Source of the DNA: Planctomycetota bacterium
GTDB lineage: Bacteria > Planctomycetota > UBA1135 > UBA2386
Assembly (NCBI GenBank): GCA_020425885.1
Contig: JAGQRA010000976.1
Location: forward strand, 1 to 14,036
DNA length: 14,036 nucleotides
Reading direction: 5' to 3'
The notes below the pieces were generated by a model. The model was not told the origin of the DNA. It was given only the letters and a program-made list of their open reading frames with translations, and did no database searches. A program made the translations under genes and the position numbers. Shown here piece by piece: positions 1-9,131 of this stretch (position 1 is the first letter of the stretch; every line of letters begins with the position of its first letter).

Positions 1-1
1 C

Positions 2-1264
<1,263 letters not shown>

Positions 1265-1295
1265 GGCGGAGCGGCGGGGGCTCGAGCGCGAAGGC

Positions 1296-3620
1296 CTATC
1301 GACGGAGCGGCAACGCCAGCACGCCCGCGTTCGGTGACTCTACCAGGAGCCGCGACTCCGCCGCGAACGGCGCCCACAACGGGATCTTGTCCGGGATGCG
1401 CTGATGGCCGTCGCCTGCCGACGATGCCACGATGCGCCAGCCGAAACCCTCGACCCGTTGCAGGCGCCACGAACGCACCGGCAGCCACGGGCTGTCGTTG
1501 CTCGCCACGACGCCGGGCAAAGCCAGTTCGTGGCGCACGGTGAGTTCGCGATCGCGCGGCGAGCTCGCGTAGCGACCGACGAGGCGCATCAGCACGAGCG
1601 GTTCGAGCTCGGCGCCGTCGAGGGCCTCGAGCCGACCGCCGATTTCGCGCGCGACGCGGCCGTCTTCGGCGATGCGCAGCAGCGGGCCGACGAGCACGTC
1701 GGGTCGATTCGTCTGCACGACGAGGTTGCTTTCGTGCAGCCACACCGCGACCTGGTCGTTCTGCTGCTGCGTGTGCAGCGCGGCGGGCGTGCAGGTCGAC
1801 CGAAACAGCAGATCGTCCTGCCAATACGTTCGCGCCCCCGGCCATTCCATCACCGAGGTCGCGACCTCGATGGTGCGGATTGCCGGTCGACCCGACGCGC
1901 GCACGACCGTCACCGTGCGGTCGGACAGCGGCAGCTCTGAAGTCCTCATCGAGAACAGCTCACCATCTCGCAGCACGACGACCATGCGATCCCACGGTTG
2001 CTCGCGCCAGTCGGACTGATTCGGCGCCGCGACGCCGTTCACGAAGTCGCTGCCGCGCGCATCGTCGTCGACCTCGAATTGCCAGTGGCCGCCGATCGCG
2101 CTGCGTTGCCAGCCGCCGGGTTCGAGCACTTCGAGCATGAACGCGGGTTGCGGCTCCAGCGCGACGAACCGGGCGCCGCGATTCGAGCTCTGCACCTGCA
2201 CCGGCTCGCGGAACGATACGACGCTCGACTCGCAGCGGAACTGATACGACACCGAGTCGAGCAGCGTGAACACCGCGGGTTCGCCCATCGTGTGATCGTG
2301 GCGCAGACCCCGGAGCAACCACACGCCGTCCGGCTGGCGTGAGATGTCACCGGCGCGCCGACTCACCGGGGTTCTGCCATCGCGCAACATCATCACGCTG
2401 ACCTGCCACGGCGCGCCCGCCGGCACCCGATCGACATCGACGCGCGAGCGACGGCGTTTCGGCACCCTGACCTCGAACGGGCGCGGCAGTTTCGTCTCGT
2501 CCCGATGGAACTCGGCGAGCCGCGCCAGCGACACGGCCACCGCGAGGTGCTCGTCGATCTCGAACCACAGCCAGTCGCGCCAGGTGTCCGCCTCGCCGCG
2601 CGCCTGCATGAGCGGTAGCGGATCCGCAGCGCCGTCTGTGCCGGTCCGCGGCGCGACCGCGGGCGCGGTCCCGGGATGCGAATCGTGTGGACGCTCGTCG
2701 AGCCAGTACGGTACGTCGGCGAGGCCCTCACCCCGATCGTCCACGAGCCGCACGGGCGCCACGTCGGGCACCTCACGCGCCGGCCGCTCGACGGCTGCCA
2801 TGGCGATGACGACGTCGCGCACGGGTTGATCCGTGTGCCGCGGATCGATCTCCGCGGCGGCGATGCTCGGCCCTTCGGATCCACCCGGATCGAAAGGCTC
2901 CGGATCGGCGAACTCGAGGGAGGCGTAGCCCAGCACTACGATCACGACCATGGCCGCTGCCAACAGAGCCTTCTTCATCAGGACACCTCCGGCGATCGCT
3001 GCCGCCGCCGTCGCCGCGGCGCCCGCCGCGATTCCACCTGACGATGATGCTGCCCCGGTCGCCGCGACCTCGCGGACCAGGGGCCAACCGACGCAGAGCG
3101 GAGCGAGCCACGTGCCCGCCTCGCCGCGCCGATCCACGTGGGCCCGCAACGCCGCGAGCGCGCGCCGCAGCCGTTGCCGCACCGCTGCCGGGTCCTCACC
3201 CGTGCGATCAGCGATCGCGGTTGGCTCGAGCCCTTCCCAGTAGCGCGCGACGATCACGTCGCGCTGCCCCTTCGGCAGGGCATCGATCGCCGCGACCAGC
3301 GCGCGGCGACGCTCTTCGTAGACCGCGAGGTCGAACGGGTCCGAGCCGCCACCCGGCGCGCGTGCCGCGACCTCACGCTCGCGCCGCTGCCGGCGCGCGT
3401 CGCCGCGCCTGGCATCGCGCGCCGTGCGCCGCAACAGCGTCGCCCAGAACGCCCCGGGATCACGCAGCGGTCCGGCGACGCGCGCCCGCAGCGCCTTGAG
3501 CCACGCTTCCTGCGCGAGGTCGTCACCGTCGCTGCCGCGGCCCGCGATCGCGACCGCGAGCCGTCGCACGCTGTCGTTGCTGCGGAGCAGGTCGTCGGGG
3601 TCGTCGAAGAACGCAGCCAT
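1296..3620 (-). CDS. One-piece ECF sigma factor with transmembrane anchor and large extracytoplasmic C-terminal domain
   Basis: A 774-residue protein. Residues 10-85 are a sigma-70 region 2 (core DDLAQEAWLKAL at 33-44). Residues 105-165 are region 4, with a helix-turn-helix around GLEPTAIADRTGEDPAAVRQ. After an Ala/Gly-rich stretch (195-214) comes MKK and a strong hydrophobic helix (about 218-235). The two lysines before it predict N-terminus in, C-terminus out. The remaining ~540 residues are beta-rich; 280-300 vaguely resembles a carboxypeptidase-regulatory-like strand pattern, otherwise I do not recognise the domain. The role inferred is a promoter-specificity factor tethered to the membrane and controlled by its own outer domain, with no separate anti-sigma gene nearby. 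The ATG at 3618-3620 was chosen because region 2 starts just after it. The frame stays open to 3956, but that extension overlaps the divergent gene and has no domain. GTG at 3624-3626 is an alternative start. The chosen start lacks a clear Shine-Dalgarno. It lies divergent to the GH95-like gene. Confidence 0.85.
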   Translation of the reverse strand: MAAFFDDPDDLLRSNDSVRRLAVAIAGRGSDGDDLAQEAWLKALRARVAGPLRDPGAFWATLLRRTARDARRGDARRQRREREVAARAPGGGSDPFDLAVYEERRRALVAAIDALPKGQRDVIVARYWEGLEPTAIADRTGEDPAAVRQRLRRALAALRAHVDRRGEAGTWLAPLCVGWPLVREVAATGAASSSGGIAAGAAATAAAAIAGGVLMKKALLAAAMVVIVVLGYASLEFADPEPFDPGGSEGPSIAAAEIDPRHTDQPVRDVVIAMAAVERPAREVPDVAPVRLVDDRGEGLADVPYWLDERPHDSHPGTAPAVAPRTGTDGAADPLPLMQARGEADTWRDWLWFEIDEHLAVAVSLARLAEFHRDETKLPRPFEVRVPKRRRSRVDVDRVPAGAPWQVSVMMLRDGRTPVSRRAGDISRQPDGVWLLRGLRHDHTMGEPAVFTLLDSVSYQFRCESSVVSFREPVQVQSSNRGARFVALEPQPAFMLEVLEPGGWQRSAIGGHWQFEVDDDARGSDFVNGVAAPNQSDWREQPWDRMVVVLRDGELFSMRTSELPLSDRTVTVVRASGRPAIRTIEVATSVMEWPGARTYWQDDLLFRSTCTPAALHTQQQNDQVAVWLHESNLVVQTNRPDVLVGPLLRIAEDGRVAREIGGRLEALDGAELEPLVLMRLVGRYASSPRDRELTVRHELALPGVVASNDSPWLPVRSWRLQRVEGFGWRIVASSAGDGHQRIPDKIPLWAPFAAESRLLVESPNAGVLALPLRR
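2976..2990 (-). promoter_or_regulatory. Internal Shine-Dalgarno and ATG inside the sigma-factor gene
   Basis: On the minus strand GGAGG (2986-2990) is followed by a 7-base spacer and an in-frame ATG (2976-2978), residue 215 of the sigma protein. Initiation here would give a 560-residue product beginning MKK plus a hydrophobic helix, with the shape of a signal anchor and no sigma domain. This is the best ribosome-binding site in the gene, better than that at the main start. The bases also encode Gly-Gly-Val-Leu, so chance in GC-rich coding sequence is possible. Confidence 0.4.
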
Positions 3621-3673
3621 CGTCACGGGCCCGGACGCCGCCGCGGACCGCAGCGTGACGGGAGTTCTGCGCG

Positions 3674-3702
3674 ATTCTCTCCGGGTCGTGTGGCCGCGCC
3701 AA
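3674..3702 (-). promoter_or_regulatory. Candidate sigma-70-type promoter of the sigma-factor gene
   Basis: Reading the minus strand, TTGGCG (3697-3702) and GAGAAT (3674-3679) are separated by exactly 17 bases. Each matches four of six consensus positions. The -10 box lies 54 bases before the chosen ATG. This is pattern matching in GC-rich DNA with no transcript data. Confidence 0.3.
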
Positions 3703-3708
3703 GGCGCG
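3695..3708. promoter_or_regulatory. Perfect inverted repeat in the divergent intergenic region (candidate operator)
   Basis: CGCGCC-AA-GGCGCG forms 6-base arms around a 2-base centre. It overlaps the candidate -35 box of the minus-strand promoter and sits about 80 bases before the GH95-like start. The loop is too short for an RNA hairpin, so a DNA-binding site would be the likelier role. GC-rich palindromes of this size do occur by chance. Confidence 0.25.
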
Positions 3709-3774
3709 TCGCCGTGCAGTGTGGGGCGGGACCGACGTGGATCGCGGTGATGGTTCGGGTCACACTGGCGCGCC

Positions 3775-3778
3775 GAGG
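3775..3778 (+). promoter_or_regulatory. Shine-Dalgarno of the GH95-like gene
   Basis: GAGG lies eight bases before the ATG at 3787. It supports this start, which also places the hydrophobic export signal at the N-terminus. Confidence 0.5.
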
Positions 3779-3786
3779 TCCACACC

Positions 3787-6747
3787 ATGCGTGCATTGCT
3801 TCCGATTGCTCTCGTCTCCATCTGCGGATCGAGCTGCGTGGCGCCGGGCGGCGCCGCGGCGACCGCGGCCGCCAACCGCTTCCTGCCGCCGGCGGCACTC
3901 GACCTGCGCCTCGCCGCGCCGGTGAGCACCTGGGACGAGGCTCTGCCGCTCGGCAACGGTCTGCTCGGCGGACTGCTCTGGGGCGAGGATTCGACGCTGC
4001 GACTGTCGCTCGATCGCGGCGATCTGTGGGACGTGCGCCAGCCCGACGTCGTCCGCAGCGAGGATTGGAACTACGCGGCGATGAAGCGCTTCGTCGCCAC
4101 TGGTGACCAGCAGCAGCTCAACGCCGTGTTCGACCGCCTATATGGCGCGATCAAGTACCCGACCAAGATCCCGGGTGGGCGACTCGAGCTCTCGCTCGCG
4201 CCGTCGCAGACCGTGCGGTCGTTCACTTTGAATCTCGCCACGGCGACCGGGCATGTCGACCTCGAAGGCGGCGCCGGCGTCGACGCCTTCTACAGCGCGA
4301 CCGAACCGGTGGCACTGATGCGCATCCCGGGGCCGGAGCTGCAGGCGTGGCGCATGCTGCCGCCGGCGGCCGTGCAGAAGCTCGGCTATGCAGCGGCCGT
4401 GTCGGGCGGCGAGGGCGATGAGCGCTACTACCTGCAGGAGGCGGCGGCCGGCCTGCGCTACGGCGCGGTGGCGGCGACGCGCCGGGTCGGCGATGCGACG
4501 CTGCTCGCGGTGACCGTCGTCTCCAACGGGGACGACGCCGATCCCTTGGCACTCGGCCGGCGGCGGGTCAGGGAAGCGTTGGCGCGCGGCTACGAAGAAC
4601 TGCACGTTGCGCATCGGCAGTGGTGGCGGTCGTTCTGGGAGCGGTCGCGCGTCACCGTTCCAGATCAGCACATCCTGCAACACTACTACCTGGTCCAGTA
4701 CTTCCACGGTGCGGCCTCGCGCCGGGGCGCACCACCGATGCCGTTGCAGGGCGTCTGGACCGCGGATGCCGGCGGGCTGCCGCCGTGGAAGGGCGACTAC
4801 CATCACGATCTCAACACGCAGACGACCTACTGCGCGTATCAGACCGCGGGTCACTTCGACGAGGGGGCCGCGTTCCTCGACTTCATGGCCGACCTGTTGC
4901 CGAAGTTCCGCGCGTTCGCCAGGTCGTTCTACGCGACCGGTGGCGCGGCCGTGCCCGGCGTGATGGCGATCGACGGCGGCGCCATGGGTGGCTGGAGCAT
5001 GTACTCGCTGTCGCCGACCAACGGTGCCTGGGTGGCCTTCCTGTTCTATCAGCACTGGCTCTTCACCCGCGACGATGCCGATCTGGCGCGGGCCTACGAA
5101 TGGTGCGGCGCGATCGGCGAGTGCCTGCGCGAGCTGCTGGTGCCGGACGGCGAAGGCGTGCTGCGGTTGCCGCTGTCGTCATCGCCCGAGATCCACGACA
5201 ACAGCGCGCGGGCGTGGCTGCCGCCCAACAGCAACTACGACAACGATTGCCTGCTGGCACTGTTCCGCGGGCTCGAACACATGGCCACCGAGCGCGGCCG
5301 GCAGGCCGATGCGGAACGCTGGGCGCGGATCTGGCGCGCCCTGCCGCCGCGGCTGGTGGCGGCCGACGATGTCCTGATGTTCTCGAGCCGCGACGAGTTC
5401 CGGCGGTCGCATCGCCATCACTCGCACGCGATGGCGATCCATCCCTTCGGCCTGCTCGATGTCGAAGGTACCGACCGCGATCGCACCGTGATCGACGCGA
5501 CGCTCGACCGCTTCGAGGAACTCGGCACGCAGGCCTGGACCGGCTACAGCTTCTCATGGTTCTCCTGCATGCTGTCGCGCGCGCGACGCGCGGAGGCCGC
5601 CTACCACTACCTCGACACCTTCGTGCGCGCCTTCGTCCTGCGCAACGGCTTCCACTGCAACGGCGACCAGACGCGCACCGGCCTGTCGGGCTTCACCTAT
5701 CGGCCGTTCACGCTCGAGGGCAACTTCCTCGCGGCGCAGGCCGTGCACGAGATGTTGCTGCAGAGCCAGGGCGGGACGGTGCGGTTGTTCCCGGCGATGC
5801 CGTGGCGCTGGCACGACGCCGAGTTCGAGCGGCTGCGGGCCGAAGGCGGCTGGATCGTGTCGGCGGTGCGGCAGGACAACCACCTCGCCTGGGCGCGCAT
5901 CGAGGCCACGCGCGCGGCCACGCTGCGTCTGCGCGACCAGCTCGACGGGCGCGTTCCGGTATTCAGTCGCGCCGGGGTCACGCGGGACGGCGACGATTGG
6001 ATCGTGGCGATGGCGAAGGGCGAGGTCGTCGAGCTCACCTTCGGCGACCGGCCGGAGATCCCGCCGAAGCCCGCCGATGCGGCCGAGCCGATCACGTTCG
6101 CGAAGACGCATGTTTCGAACAACCGGCTGCCGTTGCGGATCGGTGCCGATTCGAATGGTGGCAGCCGGTTCGTCGGTGACATCGCGCGCGCGTCCGTGTT
6201 CGACCGGGCGCTGACTGCCGCCGAAGTCGCCGACCTGGCCGTCGCGACCGCGCCCGCGCCGGGCGGGCTGCCGGGCTGCGTCGCGTCATGGGACTTCGCC
6301 GATCGGACCGACGCCGGTTTCCCTTCCCATGGCACAACCGGGTCGGTCATGGCGATCGAGGGCGAGGTCGTCGGCGTCGATGCCGGTGGCTACATGCCCG
6401 GCAAGGCGCTGCGCCTCGATGGCGGCGGTTTCATCTCGACGCCGCACTGCAAGGCGCTCGACTGTCGTGGCGGCGTGACCCTCGAGGCCTGGATTCGACC
6501 GGCGAAGCTGCCCGCCGCCGGCGCCCGCATCCTCGACAAGACTCCCGTCGGTGGAGCTTCGGCCTACATGCTCGACACCTACCCGGGCAACAGCTTGCGC
6601 CTCGTCTTTCGCGACCCGCACCTCCGGCACGATGCTCGACTAGTTCCCGGGCAATGGGCGCACGTCGCGGCCACGATCGACGGCGAGACCGGGGCCGCTC
6701 GCCTCTATCTGAACGGCGTCGTCGTCGCGGAGCGATCGAACGACTGA
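3787..6747 (+). CDS. Secreted GH95-like glycosidase with C-terminal LamG-type module
   Basis: A 986-residue protein. Residues 1-17 form a hydrophobic export signal; Cys17 is a possible but weak lipidation site. The GH95 N-terminal hallmark EALPLGNGLLGG is at 51-62, followed by the (alpha/alpha)6-barrel region. GH95 enzymes are mostly 1,2-alpha-L-fucosidases, with some alpha-L-galactosidases. Against the Bifidobacterium AfcA residues, the general acid fits Glu468 in SSSPE and one Asn is kept as Asn343 in DLNTQ. The other Asn becomes Asp341, and the Asp of DGNFG becomes Glu644 in LEGNF, so the substrate should not be assumed. Residues about 767-986 are LamG/concanavalin-like, with the C-terminal strands placed before the N-terminal ones. 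GAGG at 3775-3778, eight bases before the ATG, supports the start. It is divergent from the sigma factor and ends 23 bases from the convergent GH2 gene; a role in outer polysaccharide breakdown is inferred. Confidence 0.82.
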   Translation: MRALLPIALVSICGSSCVAPGGAAATAAANRFLPPAALDLRLAAPVSTWDEALPLGNGLLGGLLWGEDSTLRLSLDRGDLWDVRQPDVVRSEDWNYAAMKRFVATGDQQQLNAVFDRLYGAIKYPTKIPGGRLELSLAPSQTVRSFTLNLATATGHVDLEGGAGVDAFYSATEPVALMRIPGPELQAWRMLPPAAVQKLGYAAAVSGGEGDERYYLQEAAAGLRYGAVAATRRVGDATLLAVTVVSNGDDADPLALGRRRVREALARGYEELHVAHRQWWRSFWERSRVTVPDQHILQHYYLVQYFHGAASRRGAPPMPLQGVWTADAGGLPPWKGDYHHDLNTQTTYCAYQTAGHFDEGAAFLDFMADLLPKFRAFARSFYATGGAAVPGVMAIDGGAMGGWSMYSLSPTNGAWVAFLFYQHWLFTRDDADLARAYEWCGAIGECLRELLVPDGEGVLRLPLSSSPEIHDNSARAWLPPNSNYDNDCLLALFRGLEHMATERGRQADAERWARIWRALPPRLVAADDVLMFSSRDEFRRSHRHHSHAMAIHPFGLLDVEGTDRDRTVIDATLDRFEELGTQAWTGYSFSWFSCMLSRARRAEAAYHYLDTFVRAFVLRNGFHCNGDQTRTGLSGFTYRPFTLEGNFLAAQAVHEMLLQSQGGTVRLFPAMPWRWHDAEFERLRAEGGWIVSAVRQDNHLAWARIEATRAATLRLRDQLDGRVPVFSRAGVTRDGDDWIVAMAKGEVVELTFGDRPEIPPKPADAAEPITFAKTHVSNNRLPLRIGADSNGGSRFVGDIARASVFDRALTAAEVADLAVATAPAPGGLPGCVASWDFADRTDAGFPSHGTTGSVMAIEGEVVGVDAGGYMPGKALRLDGGGFISTPHCKALDCRGGVTLEAWIRPAKLPAAGARILDKTPVGGASAYMLDTYPGNSLRLVFRDPHLRHDARLVPGQWAHVAATIDGETGAARLYLNGVVVAERSND

Positions 6748-6770
6748 GCCAGCGCCCACAGGGCACCGGG

Positions 6771-9050
6771 CTACTGTTGCTTGGGCACGAGGGTGATCAA
6801 GCCCGCGTCGATGTACTGCCCGCCGCCCGTCTGGTGGCAGTGGATGGCGATCAGGTTCTTGCCCTCGTGCAGGCCGGCGAGCGCATCGCCGTCGATTGGA
6901 ACCAGTTCGTATCCCGTCGTGTAGCCGTGCAGCCGGGCCGCGAGGATGCCGTTCAGGTAGACGCTGGCGTCTTCGTCGTGGTGGATCGAGAGCCGCACCT
7001 CGCCGTTCCAGCGACCGAGATCGATCTCGCGGCGCAGCCAGATGTCAGCGCTCTTCCATCTGGTGCGGACGACGGCGCCCGGGGTCGATGGTTCGCCGAA
7101 GCCGCCAGGGCCTTCGTGCCAGGCGTCTGCCGCGAAGCCGGCTTCGAACCAGCCCGGGCCGGGATCTTCGTTCGTGAAGCGCCAGGTCGCGGCATTCACT
7201 TCCGAGGTCGGCAGCACGACCGCGAGGGTCGGCGCCGGCAGGTAGAGTCGACGGGCCGCCGCGGCGGCGGCCTCGACCGGGATCTTGATCCGTGCCCGGT
7301 CGTACGTCATGACACCGTTGACCTCGATCTCGACATCGGTGGTCTGGGTGTAGACCGCCGCCGCGAGTCCGCGCCAGACGAGCGGCTCGAGTCGCCGTAC
7401 GAGGTCGACGTAGGCCGCCGTCAGTTCGGCCGCCGTCGCGAAGCTGCGGTAGCCGCAGTTGGCCTCGTCCTGCCAGGTGTGACCTTGCAGCGGCAGACCG
7501 AGGCCGCCGAACTCGCCGAGCACGGCGGCTCGGTCCTTCTCGAGCGCCGGCATGCCGGGGCCAGGGTAGCGGTGGACGTCGTGCACGGAGCCTTTGCCGC
7601 GGTCGGTCCAACCGCTGGCGCTGTCGATCGGTCGGGTCGGGTCCAGGATGTGGATCAGGTCGCAGATCCGCGCCGTATCCCACTGTCCCCAGCCTTCGTT
7701 GTAGGGCACCCACATCACGATCGATGGGTGATCGCGTAGGCCGTCGATCATGGCGCCGAGTTCGGTGGTGTAGCTGCGGGCCGACTCCTCGGTGCGCGTG
7801 ATGTCGGGCATCTGGCCGCTGATGTAGGCATCTCCCGACGGCATGTCCTGCCAGACGAGCAGGCCCAGTCGATCGCACCAGGTGTACCAACGCTGCGGCT
7901 CGACCTTGACGTGCTTGCGCGCCATGTTGAAGCCGAGCGCCTTGGTCACCTCGATGTCGTAGCGCAGAGCCTCGTCGGTGGGCGCGGTGTAGAGACCGTC
8001 CGGCCACCAGCCCTGGTCGAGCAGCCCGTATTGGAACAGCGGCTTGCCGTTGAGCATGAGGCGTTGAACGCCGGCCTCGTCGGCAGCGACCGCGATCGAA
8101 CGCAGCCCGAAATAGCTGCTGACCGCGTCGATCGCGCGACCATCGCCGGCGTGCAGCGAGATGTCGATTTCGTAGAGGTGCGGGTCGTCGGGGGTCCAAG
8201 GCCTCGGGTCGGGCACGGTGAGGGTCAGCGCGGCCCCGACCTTCGCGGTGGCCGTTGCGACCACGCGACCGCCGTCGTGCGCCTGCGCCGACAAGGTGGT
8301 GCCGGTCTCGCCGTTCATGACGACGACCTCGATCCGGGCCACGCCATTGGCCGGGTCGGTCGTCATGCGCAGCGCATCCACGTACGAGGCCGGCACGTGT
8401 TCGATCCACACCGTCTGCCAGATTCCGGTGACGGCCGTGTACCAGATCCCACCGGGCTTGCGGACCTGCTTGCCGCGCGGCTGGAAGCCGGCGTCCGTCG
8501 GATCGAGCACGGACACGACGAGCTCGTTCGCGCCTGGGCGGAGGTGGTCGGTGACGTCGAACGTGAAGGCGTCGTAGCCGCCCTGATGCGAACCGACCTT
8601 CGCGCCGTTGAGCCAGATCGTGCATTCCCAGTCGACGGCGCCGAAGTGCAGCAACGCGCGGCGTCCATCGACGAGCGTCGCCGAATCGAACCGGCAGTGA
8701 TACCAGAGCCGTTGGTCGGGGCCGACGCTGCGGCCGACACCGGACAATGCCGACTCGATGCAGAACGGCACGAGGATCTCGCCTTGCCACTCGGTGGGCA
8801 TCGGGGCGTCCTGCTGTTGCACGGCGTAGTCCCAGCGGCCGTTCAGATTGGTCCACTCGTCGCGGACCAGCTGCGGTCGCGGATACTCGGGCCATGGCAT
8901 CTGCGGCGACACGTTCGCCGACCAGCGCGTCGACAACTCGTGCCCGGGCCCCTGGGTGTGTTCCTGGGCCGCGCAGGGCGCGGTCGACCAGGCGATCGGC
9001 AGTGCCAGGATGCCGATGCAGTTGAACGTTGCCGTGAGTTGGCCGTGCAT
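6771..9050 (-). CDS. Secreted glycoside hydrolase family 2 beta-glycosidase with C-terminal beta-sandwich domain
   Basis: A 759-residue exported enzyme. A signal peptide covers about residues 1-29, with likely cleavage near CAAQ. Next come the GH2 sugar-binding jelly-roll domain (about 58-215, including PGGIWYTAVTGIWQTVWIE), an Ig-like sandwich (about 216-318) and the TIM barrel (about 320-610). The acid/base is Glu452 in YNEGWGQWD and the nucleophile Glu513 in LGEFGG, so the enzyme should be a retaining exo-glycosidase. The last ~120 residues carry a galactose-binding-like fold (DIWLRREIDLGRW, then HHDEDASVYLNG) often appended to such enzymes. The family includes beta-galactosidases, glucuronidases and mannosidases; the sequence alone does not choose. 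The start gives a complete signal peptide, but the ribosome-binding site is weak. It is convergent with the GH95-like gene and 81 bases downstream of the exported unknown gene on the same strand, so it may be the last gene of a three-gene operon. Confidence 0.9.
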   Translation of the reverse strand: MHGQLTATFNCIGILALPIAWSTAPCAAQEHTQGPGHELSTRWSANVSPQMPWPEYPRPQLVRDEWTNLNGRWDYAVQQQDAPMPTEWQGEILVPFCIESALSGVGRSVGPDQRLWYHCRFDSATLVDGRRALLHFGAVDWECTIWLNGAKVGSHQGGYDAFTFDVTDHLRPGANELVVSVLDPTDAGFQPRGKQVRKPGGIWYTAVTGIWQTVWIEHVPASYVDALRMTTDPANGVARIEVVVMNGETGTTLSAQAHDGGRVVATATAKVGAALTLTVPDPRPWTPDDPHLYEIDISLHAGDGRAIDAVSSYFGLRSIAVAADEAGVQRLMLNGKPLFQYGLLDQGWWPDGLYTAPTDEALRYDIEVTKALGFNMARKHVKVEPQRWYTWCDRLGLLVWQDMPSGDAYISGQMPDITRTEESARSYTTELGAMIDGLRDHPSIVMWVPYNEGWGQWDTARICDLIHILDPTRPIDSASGWTDRGKGSVHDVHRYPGPGMPALEKDRAAVLGEFGGLGLPLQGHTWQDEANCGYRSFATAAELTAAYVDLVRRLEPLVWRGLAAAVYTQTTDVEIEVNGVMTYDRARIKIPVEAAAAAARRLYLPAPTLAVVLPTSEVNAATWRFTNEDPGPGWFEAGFAADAWHEGPGGFGEPSTPGAVVRTRWKSADIWLRREIDLGRWNGEVRLSIHHDEDASVYLNGILAARLHGYTTGYELVPIDGDALAGLHEGKNLIAIHCHQTGGGQYIDAGLITLVPKQQ

Positions 9051-9131
9051 GCCGGCAACGAGATCACAGTCGCGTGCCGATTGCCTGGCGATTCCGTCGC
9101 CGGGTCGCTGTCGGGCCAGCCTGCCCGGTGG

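Noticed and set aside
3621..3956. Extension of the minus-strand sigma-factor frame by 112 residues upstream
   Set aside because: The extra part is Arg/Ala/Pro-rich with no domain and overlaps the 5' end of the divergent GH95-like gene, which has its own Shine-Dalgarno and signal peptide.
6754..6764. GCCC-ACA-GGGC inverted repeat between the convergent glycosidase genes
   Set aside because: A 4-bp stem without a T-run is too weak to call a terminator in GC-rich DNA.
7045..8895. A 616-codon minus-strand frame within the GH2 gene
   Set aside because: It is a shadow frame of the GH2 gene with low-complexity Arg-rich translation.
9112..9127. CGGGC/GCCCG hairpin between the exported unknown gene and the GH2 gene
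   Set aside because: The stem has only five pairs and no T-run on either strand. It could be chance and does not show that the operon is broken here.
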